NCBI GenBank assembly: GCA_035772405.1
Contig: JAYKKM010000199.1
Span: 782,501-846,500 of the forward strand
DNA: 64,000 nucleotides
DNA from: Chrysogorgia sp. JL179-B06
Lineage: Eukaryota > Cnidaria > Anthozoa > Scleralcyonacea > Chrysogorgiidae
Direction: 5' to 3'
Translations under genes and position numbers: made by a program
Notes under the pieces: model-generated
Seen by the model: only the letters and a program-made list of their open reading frames with translations
Told to the model about the DNA's origin: nothing
Database searches by the model: none
Shown: positions 1 through 11,242 of the stretch, piece by piece
Numbering within the stretch: position 1 is the first letter of the stretch
Layout of the letters: every line of letters starts with the position of its first letter

Positions 1-56
1 TATGTCTACACATCGAGACCCGGGTTAAATCCTGCGTCGGACCACCACTCAAGCCA

Positions 57-1044
57 CGTTCACACTAGCGGCCTAGGCCTGGCCTGGACCTGGCCTGGAC
101 CTGGCCTGGGCCAAGTGTGACCCGTTCACACTTGCGTGGCCAAGGTTTGACGGCCCATATAATCTAGCTATTTATGTTCGATATTGCTCCCTCAGATGCT
201 TGACTTTTTACACATTTATGTTGAAGCCACAATCCACCATACCTTTGGCAAGTTTATCGAAGACAGATTTATGGCGAACGCTATGGTTTTCTAGCTGTTC
301 TAGCACATTCTGATCGTTCCTAAGCGTAATCAAGAGCTTTGTCTCGATATACTTCGGCCTACTGCAGACGGAAACTGTTTACATTTGCACCGAAATCATT
401 TTGGAGCGTTTTATCCGATGGCGAATAATTATTCGCCATCGGATAACTATTGGCTAGCTACGTTTACATCGATTGTATCGGATAGGTTTATGCTTCGTTG
501 CAAAATGCTTTCGGTGCATATGTAAACAGTTTACATTATAATCGGAGCATCGTAATAATCGATGCGACATGGCACGTACCAACGCCGCTGCTTCGTTGCA
601 AAAGGTAGTCGGTACGATACTATCGCTTCGTGTGTAAACAGAAGCCTTATCCGGCATACTTTCTGCGACGCAACGATAGGGATCGGATACAATGTAAACG
701 CCGCCTAAATATCAGCTGAAAACAACGTCTTCGTGGCTATACAAACGTGCGAGTCGCGATATATTATAATTTTGCGTGGAGAATGTTTTTCCCTCCAAAT
801 AATCTGACCAGCTTTTATCGTGGGCGCGTATTCCCATGGCAACGAGGCCTGGCCTAGGCCAGGCTCTGGTAAAACCCGTTCACACCAGATAAATTGAGGC
901 CCAGGCCAGGCCCAGGCTAGGCCTAGGCCAGCTACCTTCGCTGGCCTAGATTTCGTGGCCTAGGCCAGGCCCAGGCCAGGCCTAGGCCAGGTAAAACCCG
1001 TTCACACCTAGGTCCAGGCCAGGCCTAGGCCGCTAGTGTGAACG
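57..1044. mobile_element. TIR DNA transposon rich in GGCCT motifs, non-autonomous
   Basis: The two ends are inverted copies: CGTTCACACTAGCGGCCTAG starts at 57, and its reverse complement ends at 1044. Further GTTCACAC copies and GGCCTAGGCC/CCAGGCC blocks sit just inside both ends, near 125-140, 870-900 and 985-1010, like subterminal transposase-binding repeats. The middle (about 370-700) is itself palindromic; a hairpin around 411-448 pairs TTATCCGATGGCGAATAA with its complement. I see no transposase ORF and no convincing target duplication, so the superfamily is undetermined. Confidence 0.7.
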
Positions 1045-2571
1045 GGAAAATAATTGAGGAGAAGGTGCTGCCTTTGCAACAACACCCGCAAATGGTAAGA
1101 CTTTCGGGTCTTCTCGGAAAACGACCTTAAATCGAAGGCCCTCGGAATCCCTATCAGTTGGGTTTTCCGTTCACCTAAGGGCTAAGAGTGGTAAACTGAA
1201 TAGTCGAACGCTTAAAACATGAGCCTCTGGCTCGGATAAATAGGGCAACGTCCCTTATTCAGCGTGATCGACTGTAAATAAATCAGACTTCATGATACTC
1301 AAAGTTCTCGAATAATCCGAGTGATGGTCAACGCCATTTTCGGAACTCGTTAACAACGAGGTATTTTTGTATGACTAATTTACAGCAGTCTTATTAATAG
1401 AACGAATAGAAAAGCCAGAATGTCGTTGAATATAATATTAACCACGTCAACTACATTATTGAAAATCCACGCCAAGCAATTTCGACTGTTTTGCGTTTCC
1501 GCACGGACGTGCAACGCATAACATCGGGACAAAGAAACATTACACCTTCAAAATAATCCTTATGCGTAAATCCTGTAAGCATTCATGGTATTCCTAGGAT
1601 AAGGAGTGGTTGGCTTAGGTGTTTGAAGTCACGTTTAATGTCAAGGTTAGCCGCAAAAAACACTAGAGTCTAGAGATCCTGCATCATATGGACCGGCATA
1701 TATTGATTCGATTTTCAAACTGAAAGCATGGCTTTCATGCGCTAAGAAGCGTTTCAACTGATAAAGAATATTCATAAACATTACTCACGAATGTAGAACG
1801 TATTTTCGACTGATATCCAAAATGACGAGAAAAGATGCAAGATCACCGTTCGTGTGGTCAAATTTACATGTACGTGCAGTATATACGGCTTAAAATAAGT
1901 GGCTAAATTTTAAAAAAAGCACTTAGAATAAAGGGTTCCATGAAAACAGATGTTTCTTTGAGACAAAGTTATTGAATAACGATTGGTACTTCGGCAATGG
2001 GGACTCAAGTCTGTAGCTGGCTTGAAAAGGCATTTGTTTAGGTAGTCATTTTACAATCGATTAGCGGCGGAAACTTCCGGCAAATTCATCAAATGTTTAC
2101 GGCCACCTACGTGGAGGTCTATGGTGCGGCGTTGTTGCTGTTGTTGCACCACTAGCACTCACAAGTCCACACAATGATATTAGTACTATTATAATTTGAC
2201 ACAGGGAAGTCGTGCGGTCAAACAAGTCTATAACTTAGCCATGCAGTCATATGCTATTGGGAAAGTGCTGCTCTGGACTTTTCAGGGAAAGTTAGAACAT
2301 TTTTTGAGCGCCAGGACCGCAAACATGTCCAAAGTGAGGTTTCGAAATAAATGCTCATTATTTGTTATGCAATGTATGGTACGAATATATGAATACGAAC
2401 CTCCTCTATATGTCTGTTATTTCACTTCAGTTAATAATTAAGCGCTATATGTTATGCAGTATGTGCATGCATATATTACACCTGTTATAACATGTCCTAT
2501 TATTATCGGAAATGCTTGTTTGGGATTTCTGTAACATGTAGATACACTGTGTATTCATATGATCAACTCAC
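1045..2571. other. Non-coding stretch downstream of the DMRT exon
   Basis: There is no recognisable coding exon, RNA or complete repeat here. Later exons of the minus-strand DMRT gene would be expected on this side, but beyond the DM domain that family diverges quickly and I could not identify one. Confidence 0.4.
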
Positions 2572-2995
2572 CATTCCTTGGCGTATTCGAAGAGTAATAG
2601 GCATAAAAGTCTTTTTTAGCTCTCATGCCTGCTCCGTGGCTAGCTTGCTCTGCCATTTCTTTGAGCACACTTTGCTCTGCGGCCATGATCTTCTGACGTT
2701 CCACGATGAGCGAACAGTTTGGACAGGTGCAGTCCTTCCACTTGCACAAGCCCTTGTGCCCTTTGAGTTGACAAATGATGCCGTGATTTTTGCAGCGCGC
2801 GCACTTCGGCGTCACAATTGTCGCCGCTGCGACGTTAGTCTTGTTGTTAGTGCGAAGCATTTCACTGCTTTCCCTTCTCAGCTTCGAAGTCGTCGAAGGT
2901 CTTCGTTCTCTACGCGGGCTTTTCAGAGTCTTGCAAGGCTCCGACGACGAATGAGCCACCACCTTTCTTAAAACTTCTTGAACGCATCCTTTCAT
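2572..2995 (-). CDS. DM-domain (DMRT family) transcription factor, first coding exon
   Basis: This exon encodes a DM-type zinc-finger DNA-binding domain, the hallmark of doublesex/mab-3 related (DMRT) nuclear transcription factors, many of which act in sexual or neural development. From the ATG at 2995 the domain spans about residues 63-109. It contains CARCKNHG, LKGHKGLCKWKDCTCPNC and RQKIMAAEQ, giving the intertwined zinc ligands Cys65, Cys68, His71, His80, Cys84, Cys89, Cys91 and Cys94. The first 60 residues are basic and low in complexity. The exon ends at a good donor, GTGAGT, whose G follows base 2572; the frame then runs to a stop inside the intron. The remaining exons should lie to the left but were not found. 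The specific DMRT subtype cannot be assigned from this exon. Confidence 0.9.
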
Positions 2996-4494
2996 CGCGT
3001 CGTGTGTCTCGAATTAATATATATATAAACTTTAATATATATATATATAATCACTGATAACTGGTCTGTGGAGATGGTTACAACTGCACTTACTCGCAAA
3101 ATACAGTGAAAATCTTCGTGATATTTATGGCAACAGTACAATGAAACTTCGCGTTCGAACTTGTATCGATTCCCGTAATCTGCAGTACCCTCATGTAGCA
3201 CGAACTGAGCTCTTGTGAAAAACACGGAAGGAATATTATGTCGTTTATAATAGTTGGACCCTTCGTTGCTCGACACGCATTCTTGTTCGAGATAATCGGC
3301 AATCCCACGCAAATTACTATCTTTAACAAGTCAGTTACTCTCAAATTTGCTAAATTTAAAAATCTTGTACTATATTTAGTAACAGTCATTAACAACACGT
3401 TCCGTTACATACCACACATGCTACATATAGAACGACACCACTTGAAGACGGACCGCGGAAAATATGACTCGGTGGTGTACACAAAGTCTTTGGCTGAAGT
3501 GGCACTCGAACTTGATCAGGGGTGGGTATTTCGTTCTTCGGAGTTAAAAAGAATAGGAGGTATATCGAGACTGCGCCGTGAACTTGTAAGCATATGCGTA
3601 TGGTTACTCTCGGTCATATATATAATAGAAATACGCCAATCCTAGAAGCTGATATATTGCCAGATAAGTTCGGTATTTAAGCTATGTTTAAAGTTAGACT
3701 ACAATGCGTGATCATGAATCATTCATTTCGATAATTTGTTGATCAAAAACGGGTACACAACTTTGCTAGTTTCAGGTGAAAACAATAACATCTTAATATC
3801 GTTGAAGAGCAGATATTTTGAAGAGCAGTTTGCGAGTCCTCGGGGTCGGGTAATGGCTATTTGAAAATTGCTATGCACGCCACATGTAACGGTTGACGAC
3901 CTGATTGACCGACGTGTCCACAGACAACAGTCACAACGCTAGCATTTCAAACCATACTACCGGCCTAGATTAATTAGCTAAAATAGCTGGCCCAGCAAAC
4001 TATTTTGGTAATTCAAGCAATGCTGTTTATAAACGGCAACGCTGTATCCGCGTAAGTTAGACACCAATTATTTGTGTGTTCAATCAGTTAGCGAAAACAA
4101 TAATTTGACGCATATGGAAAATTCGAGATGTTTATATCTGATAAGTATAAGGCTCAGCTGATCCAAAATGACGATTAAGCTAGCGTTTAATGTGAAACTT
4201 TGACAAAGTCTGCACGAACAGGATAGTCTAAGAAGGGAAATGGTGTACGATTAAATGACTTCATATAGGCTTTCTTGTTTTTTTTACTTGTGATACCAAA
4301 AAAACGTGTCCACGATGATTGGTGTATGGGGCGTGAGTGCCTCTTATAATGCTATCTGCGTACTGAGAACCCTATTATTAAAATTTCTTTTGTGTTAACA
4401 ATGTTTCAGAGTTTCTAGTAAGCTTCGAGCGACTCGAACGAATGTAATTTTAGTTAACAAGAAGGGCTCGTCCACGTATATATATATATATATA
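2996..4494. other. AT-rich stretch upstream of the DMRT exon
   Basis: It holds short AT microsatellites near 3018-3050 and 4478-4494. Open frames at 3238-3645 (plus) and 3090-3398 (minus) overlap one another and resemble no family I know, so I do not call them genes. The DMRT promoter or 5' UTR may lie just above 2996. Confidence 0.4.
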
Positions 4495-5640
4495 CAGTCG
4501 AAGCTCTCCTTGCGACCACTCTCGTAAGCGACCAGCTCTAGTTGCGTCCACCCTCACGAAACCCCGTTCAAATTCCCTATTAAACTCTGTTACTGAAAGC
4601 TCTCGTAAGCGACCACTCTCGTAAGAGACCGCGACCACCTTTCAGATTAACAAACTGATCTTTTTCTTTGTTTTTAAGCTCTTATAAGCGACCAACCTTG
4701 AAAGACCCTTTAGACAACACTGCGCGACTGCGCTGAAAAGCACATACGTAACAATGATATTTGATAACATTTAATAGATTAACGTGATTATAAATGTCAA
4801 TAAAGTATTGCTGTTTCCGGCTGGTTGCCGGAATAAAAATGTCTGTTTTCTTCTGATCCTTTCTTTCTTGTAGCATGAAAATCATGCAACATTTAGAGTT
4901 ACGTAGAAACATCATAGCCCAGATTTTGCAGTTTAGATTTCAGCCAAGGTATTGACATTTGCTTGTCCCCGTAAAAAATGTACTTGCACGGTATTTCCAA
5001 ACCATAACCAGCTCCTCGATTTACTCGCTTACCCGTTATGACCACCTTTCCTTTATTTGTAAGTCTTTTCAAGAACCTGCTCACAAATGTTGACATTCGC
5101 AAAGGAATATGACCGAATATTTCGCCCTCGTATTCGTCTGCGGTGTTAGAGTGATTTAATTCTGTAGCTCTTCTCTTAGATACGTGCGAAGGCAAATGTC
5201 TGACTACAGCTACTGCATTTTCATCCTTTTTATTGTTCGGTTCTCTTTTCAAAATTTGTTCTTCTTGAAGCTGTGGAATCCAAGCTGCTTCATCTTTATA
5301 CACATGATATCCACGAATGAAAGATTCAACAGTTATGGTCTCGAAGTTCGCCATGTGTGTTGCGTGTATCCTCTGAGAAGTAATGAGATCTGATGCGACG
5401 ACACTTGCATGGCTTGTTTTGATTGTGACGCAAATGGACAAAAATGTGTCAGATGATTAGCTAATTTTAATTTAGTTCTCCGTGTGACTTCTATATGACA
5501 GCATACGGCCGCATGCACGGTGCAGGTAGAAATGTCACACTGCATAAACTGTTCAAGTCTTACAGATTATATCTGCTTGACCTGTAAGAAACGAGTGTTC
5601 TAGCACCTCTCGTAAGAGTCAATGTGATTGGCTAATGGGT
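4495..5640 (-). mobile_element. Tigger/pogo-like DNA transposon remnant carrying a HIRAN ORF
   Basis: The left end begins after a TA with CAGTCGAAGCTC. Repeated CTCGTAAGCGACCA motifs follow to about 4700. The same motif family forms the right end of the Tigger element at 16390-16471, where it is inverted and also next to TA. At the other side, CTCTCGTAAGAG at about 5608-5619 next to a CCAAT-like box matches a segment just upstream of the Tigger ORF at 13543-13558. The HIRAN ORF lies inside and reads toward the 4495 end, the same orientation relative to the terminus as the transposase at 13.6-16.2 kb. No transposase is visible here. The right boundary is approximate. Confidence 0.6.
4899..5354 (-). 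CDS. HIRAN-domain-like protein, probably transposon-borne
   Basis: The frame encodes 151 residues from the first ATG (5354); a good acceptor (CTTCTCAG) lies about 25 bases upstream, so this may be a terminal exon. The segments match a HIRAN-like fold: an opening FIRGYHVYKD strand, the charged motif LKREPNNKKDENAVAVV, GHIPLRMSTFVSRFL, and a closing VVITGKRVN followed by GLEIPCKYIFYG. HIRAN domains of SWI2/SNF2 enzymes such as HLTF bind 3' single-stranded DNA ends; here the domain stands alone, with no helicase or RING part visible. The frame stays open above the ATG to 5441 and beyond. Its place among Tigger-like end repeats suggests a passenger or accessory gene of a transposon. The domain call rests on motif recognition, not a profile search. 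Confidence 0.65.
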   Translation of the reverse strand: MANFETITVESFIRGYHVYKDEAAWIPQLQEEQILKREPNNKKDENAVAVVRHLPSHVSKRRATELNHSNTADEYEGEIFGHIPLRMSTFVSRFLKRLTNKGKVVITGKRVNRGAGYGLEIPCKYIFYGDKQMSIPWLKSKLQNLGYDVST

Positions 5641-5843
5641 TTTCTAGCTTAAAAATAGACTTTTTTTTGTGTCATAAAACTAAAATAGTAAAAACAACAA
5701 AAAAACAACATTTTAAATGGTTGGTTTGCATTGATATACAAAGCATATTGTTAGTATATTTCAAGAGAATAGCATTAGTGGTATTTATGGTATATGGGAA
5801 CTATTGAAGTAACAGTTTTGAGAGGATCAACAGTATCAAATAC

Positions 5844-7110
5844 ATGGTAGAGATTGACAGTATTGATGGGATAGGTAGTATTGATGGGATCAGTAGTATC
5901 GATGGGATCGGTAGTATCGATGGGATCGGCAGTATCGATGGGATCGACAGTATCGATGGGATCGGCAGTATCGATGGGATCGGTGGGATCGGTAGTATCG
6001 ATGGGATCGGTAGTATCGATGGGATCGGTAGTATCGATGGGATCGACAGTATCGATGGGATCGGCAGTATCGATGGGATCGGTAGTATCGATGGGATCGG
6101 CAGTATCGATGGGATCGGCAGTATCGATGGGATCGGCAGTATCGATGGGATCGGTAGTATCGATGGGATCGGCAGTATCGATGGGATCGGCAGTATCGAT
6201 GGGATCGGTAGTATCAATGGGATCGGCAGTATCAATGGGATCGACAGTATCGATGGGATCGGTAGTATCGATGGGATCGATGGGATCGGTAGTATCTATG
6301 GGATCGGTAGTATCGATGGGATCGGTAGTATCGATGGGATCGGTAGTATCGTATCGATGGGATCGGCAGTATCGATGGGATCGGTAGTATCGATGGGATC
6401 GATGGGATCGGTAGTATCTATGGGATCGGTAGTATCGATGGGATCGGTAGTATCGATGGGATCGGTAGTATCGATGGGATCGGTAGTATCTATGGGATCG
6501 GTAGTATCGATGGGATCGGTAGTATCGATGGGATCGGTAGTATCGATGGGATCGGTAGTATCAATGGGATCGATGGGATCGGCAGTATCAATGGGATCGA
6601 CAGTATCGATGGGATCGATGGGATCGGTAGTATCGATGGGATCGATGGGATCGGTAGTATCTATGGGATCGGTAGTATCGATGGGATCGACAGTATCGAT
6701 GGGATCGATGGGATCGGTAGTATCGATGGGATCGATGGGATCGGTAGTATCTATGGGATCGGTAGTATCGATGGGATCGGTAGTATCGATGGGATCGGTG
6801 GGATCGGTAGTATCGATGGGATCGGTAGTATCGATGGGATCGGCAGTATCGATGGGATCGGTAGTATCGATGGGATCGGTAGTATCGATGGGATCGGTAG
6901 TATCGATGGGATCGGTAGTATCGATGGGATCGGTAGTATCGATGGGATCGATGGGATCGACAATATCGATGGGATCGACGTATCGACGGTATCGATGGGA
7001 GTATCTATAGGATCGATGGGATCGACAGTATCGATGGGATCGACAGTATCGATGGGATCAATAGGATTGGATCAACAGTATTGATGGGATCGACAGTATT
7101 GATGGGATCT
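5844..7110. repeat. 18-bp minisatellite (GGGATCGGTAGTATCGAT)n
   Basis: About 65-70 tandem copies of an 18-bp unit. The common changes are GGTAGT/GGCAGT/GACAGT, and occasional 6-bp GATGGG insertions appear as GATCGATGGG. Copies decay toward both edges (near 5850 and 7030-7110), as in arrays that expand from the middle. Because 18 is a multiple of three, several frames stay open, including a 388-codon one reading SIDGIG repeats. I regard those as by-products. Confidence 0.95.
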
Positions 7111-7436
7111 ACAGTATCAGTATTTATATCAGTTATATTTGAGAGTATCAATGATAATGGCAGTATTGAGGGGATTGATGTACAGTATCAACATTATCAA
7201 TGGTATCAACTGACAGTATTGATGGTTAAACAGTATACAGGAATTATATACTGTTGACACAAGAGCTGGTAGAGTAGCTTCAACCATATACCTATAGGTA
7301 CATATTACGATAAGCCATATAACTTAATTTGGAATCAGCATGCCATATTGTGTGACAACATATGTAACATAAAGGCAAATAGTACTCTATAGCCTTCTAA
7401 GCATGGAAGTTAACTAAAGTCAATAACTATTACTAG

Positions 7437-7885
7437 TCTTGTCCATCCCAACTAGCCTGCTCTGTATATAATATTATGGAATCCTTACATTAAAAGGAAC
7501 ATCAACATTGAGATGATTCAATGCAGAGCTGCTAGATTCACTCATGACTACTACAGAACTAGCAATGTTACTGGGACTCACTTGAGCAACATAGATAATT
7601 ATTTATATCAAGCCACCATGTTCTTTTGATCAAGCAAGGTCTTGTAGGTATCAGTTTTCTTGATGAGGTGTGTATCCAGGTTGTCGATCTAACACCTCTC
7701 CTTTTCGCCAGATCCAGTGCAGTAATAATGTATTTAAGTATTCATTTTATCCTAGAACAATAGTTAATAATATATGGAATCACATCCCATTTAACAAGCT
7801 TTCCTTTTTATACATACAGTATAGTATTCCAAGCTTCAAAACCCTTGCTTGCCTTCAATCAAATCCCTGTTGTCCATCTTGTTAA
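7437..7885 (+). mobile_element. LINE (jockey/CR1-like) 3' fragment, degenerate
   Basis: Translated pieces match the tail of non-LTR reverse transcriptases. WNPYIKRNINIEMIQCRAAR starts at 7477 and the phrase YSFYPRTIVNNIWNHIPF lies around 7740-7795, like the usual YSFFPRTVxLWNNLP signature, followed by a SFKTLACL segment. The two pieces are in different frames with stops between, so it is a dead fragment. No RT core or endonuclease is present. Confidence 0.7.
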
Positions 7886-8591
7886 TTAGTATTGTATTTT
7901 CTTTCTTGTAACATATAATACATAATTTAATTAGTTTTCCACCATAATATATAATTATAATAATTAATATATATATATATAATTTAGAGATTTACGGAGC
8001 TACGTTGTGGAATAAATTACCATTTGAAATTATCGAGAACTTTGAATTGATAATCTATAATTACCTCATACACATCTACAAGAATTATTTTATCCTTATT
8101 ATATAATATATTAGTAAATTTAGTACATAGTTGTTAGATTTAACATTTTGTATTTATATACAGTATAGTATTTTGTAAACATGGTGAAAATCGGGAAACT
8201 GAAATGCCAATAACACTGATATTTACTCCGAAACAAAGAACCAAATACCAATTTATAGAAACATTAATAACGTTATCTTATAATATAGTCATAGATGAAA
8301 AACACTAAACGATTATACTATCAACAAGGAATTATTCCTCTAAGATGGCCAACTAACTTGCCTTGCGTAGAATACTCAACAGATGATGGTCATCATGTGC
8401 CAATCGGGCAAATACTGACAAATTCTTGGCTATTTCGTATCGCATAGTATAATCTATACCAACAGTACAGCACAGCTTCTATTATTAAATATTAATATGC
8501 TAACTTGAAGTATTGCGGTAGTACAGGCGGAAAGACGAAACTAATGGCTGGGGACAGAAGGCGGGGCCTTTTGGGGTAGATTCGAAAATCT
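7886..8591. other. AT-rich spacer
   Basis: Very AT-rich with an AT microsatellite near 7970. No coding signal or structured repeat recognised. Confidence 0.4.
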
Positions 8592-9032
8592 CACTTGTCA
8601 TTGGAAGCCACTACCCCACCCGGGGAAACATGGGGCATATGTGAGGGACGTTGGGGGTTTCGCTTGTCAAATTTCCCCCATGGGTGGGGTGGTTAGAAAA
8701 GTTTTGTCATGTCGCTGGGACACATTGAGATCTCAAGTACACCTGTATTCAAATTTGTCACCATATATGGATAACCATGTTGTGCTAGAGAGTGCAAGGC
8801 TGGGCACTTCTGATAGATGTAAATTATCTTCTTGGTATAGCACCAAAATAGATATGCCTGTTGAGGTTAGTACATGCATGAAGGAAACATTAATTCTCTG
8901 TAATCTACAGTATTATAATTATTTACATGTAGCCCCTGATGGGGGTGGGGCAATATTCTCCTATTTTTCTTGGAAAATCTAATGCCCCATGTTTCCCGGG
9001 GTGGGGGGAGTGGGGGTTTCCAATGACAAGTG
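8592..9032. mobile_element. MITE with long GC-rich inverted ends
   Basis: The left end reads CACTTGTCATTGGAAGCCAC, then CCCCACCCGGGGAAACATGG. The right end carries the inverted counterpart (CCATGTTTCCCGGGGTGGGG, then CAATGACAAGTG). The inverted arms are about 45 bp. The 113-codon frame inside runs across the palindrome and looks fortuitous. No clear target duplication is seen. Confidence 0.8.
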
Positions 9033-9499
9033 GATTAGCTCACTTTATTAATTAATTTGACACTGAAAATCTGACATTTGCTTGCGCAACCATTGCAACC
9101 ATCCAGATCCCCTCTGCAATTGCAGGGGTAATAATTAATAATTTTGCAGAATGTAGAAAGCAACTACAGTATATTAGGAGCAACCGTTCCACACGTTGTA
9201 ACCAATAAATTAGTACCCAATAAGTTATTGGATTGTAAGCAACCCCAAAACAACAAAGATCCTAACCTTAACCCACTGCAAATCACCCTGCCTTACTTTA
9301 AAGGTGGGTTACAGTCCCGTGCGGGGTTTGTTTACGTTTTGCTTGTTACTTGGGCCACGTGTGGTGAGCACAAGTCTTAAATCCAGCTTGAATCTGTGTT
9401 CGTCATGTTCATGTTCGTCATGTTCGTCGACGTTTTATACGTCGAGAGAATGTAATTATTGCGTGGGCGTATAAATAGCGAATTAAAGCGATTTCGGCC

Positions 9500-9790
9500 C
9501 GTTTTATTGTCAATGAATCGCAGTCTGAAAAGCATTTACGAGACCTGTAAACCCGCAAATTAATGCAAAGATTCTCTCCAAGATAACTGGATGACTGAGA
9601 GAAACACAGATGAGAGATTGAAGAAAGAACTCGCAGAACCGTGGACGAAACGTCAACAACAAATTTCGGACTTTAATTTTATTGACAATGAATAGCAGTT
9701 GGAAAAGTTTACCGAGACCAGTAAACCTGCAAACCATGCAAAGATTCTCTCCAAGATGAAAGAAACACAGATGAGAGATCAATCATGATG
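9500..9790. repeat. Two copies of a dispersed ~95-bp repeat
   Basis: Segments at about 9520-9620 and 9690-9780 share GCAAAGATTCTCTCCAAGAT, ACACAGATGAGAGAT and a TTTACGAGACC-type core. A third diverged copy sits at 61218-61345 in the last SCFD1 intron, along with matching upstream sequence (TACGTCGAGA, GCGTGGGC). It is a dispersed family of unknown class. Confidence 0.7.
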
Positions 9791-10377
9791 ACGTCATGGA
9801 CAGCCGAAGGACAGGGAAATATTATTATGCTGTGTTGACATTTATCCCGTGAAACTCCGTAATATTAATCATGAAATGTTGTGTTTTTATCCGATTTACA
9901 TCAATTCTATATCGAAATGATCACTTGAATCTGGCGAATCGAACGCTGTAGGTTTCGTCTACTTAAAATGTGAAGATCAGATGTTATATAAGAAAATGCG
10001 TATTAGCGATTAAAGCGAGACTCGCCTCTAAAATCAAAGGACATGGCTTCAAGATCTATTCGTTGTTTACCCGATGATTTAATGCTTTTATGTTCGTTAA
10101 ACCGATGTAATTTCGTAACAGATATGTTTCGTATACCTTTCCGTTGTTTTTATATAAATTTTGACACACGAAGACCTTCAATCGAACAGATATTAGAAAA
10201 AATAGCATTGCCCGTGTTTAGTGTTTACATTAAATTTCGTCTGCGTGTCAGACGCCTGATTTTTCTTCCTCATTCCTCAGGCTGCAAAGCCGATAACCTC
10301 TGCAAGCAATATCCACGCCATATCTCCCTAATTTGTCCAGTGATTAAGTAGCCCAAGTTAACGCCTAGCGGGCGTCT

Positions 10378-11006
10378 TGTTTTGTTTATGTTAGAAGACT
10401 CCACACCGGAAATGGCTGCTAATATAAGTGCATTGTTTTTATCGCGAGCGTGTAGAACAATATGGTGATTTAAATCCTTTGATTTCGAATTCCAATCTAT
10501 TTTGCTACGCTGATAGAGATGTTTCTAAACTGTATTTATTTCACACGCACGACAAAGACGTCGGATTATATGTATTGTCATGTCAGTAAAAAAAACTCAA
10601 AAGCCGTGTCTTAAATAGCCTGCGAGCAGGCTCTCTGCGGCTGCTCGCAGGCTATGTCTTAAAGAACATGGAAGGCCTTTAAATGGTCAAAGGTTTGTTG
10701 TATTTTATGAAATGCTTATCAAAATGAACTGATTCTTCGATTCGGCGGCGATTCCCGAGAGGTTTTCGAAGCATAGTAGCCGAAGAAATTGACCAGGATT
10801 TTCGCTATGTCTCGTGCGTGTGAAATAAATACAGTTTAGTCTTTAAAGGCATCTCTACCAGTCTAGTATTGTATCTTAACTTAGCTGGATCCAATAGCAA
10901 AGTAGATTAGGATTCGATATATCAAAGGATTTGAATCGCCAGCTTGCGATAAAAACAACGTGCTTAACGTACCGGTGTGGAGTATAGAATAAAACATTAA
11001 ACAAAC
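10378..11006. mobile_element. Palindromic MITE-like element
   Basis: GTTTATGTTAGAAGACTCCACACCGG on the left (in part) is mirrored by CCGGTGTGGAGTATAGAA on the right. Inner arms also pair: a GTATTTATTTCACACGCACGA-type arm near 10530 with its complement near 10810. The outer right sequence (CAAACCCCGC, GGACTGCAACC at 11024-11034) is also inverted relative to 9306-9335, so the original element may start there and be about 1.7 kb long. Confidence 0.6.
10616..10654. mobile_element. 39-bp palindromic mini-MITE with 9-bp target duplication
   Basis: TAGCCTGCGAGCAGG is followed by a short loop and its complement ending GGCTA. It is flanked by direct repeats TGTCTTAAA (10607-10615 and 10655-10663). 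Nine-base duplications fit Mutator-like elements. It is nested in the palindrome at 10378-11006. Confidence 0.85.
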
Positions 11007-11242
11007 CCCGCACATGCGCAGAACGGACTGCAACCAATTGATATCCCAAATTCTAAAATGCAAATAAACTTTGGTCACTTTTTTCTCACCATGCTAAAAA
11101 TGGGTCATTTTCCAGGACACATAGTCACCAAATATATCTTTAATATCATAATTAGCTACCAGTCTCCAAGGTTCTATATAGTTTGAATATTTTAAAGTTA
11201 ATTTTGTTTTTCAGGGGGAAAATGGGGGGGGCATGTACCCAC

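Noticed and set aside
2492..2971. 159-codon plus-strand ORF
   Set aside because: It is the antisense shadow of the DMRT exon.
5844..7010. 388-codon ORF of SIDGIG repeats, plus ORFs in other frames
   Set aside because: It is produced by an 18-bp minisatellite with no stop in its unit; there is no non-repeat domain or signal.
10043..10351. 102-codon ORF starting MASRS
   Set aside because: It lies within a repeat-rich region and resembles no protein family; coding evidence is insufficient.
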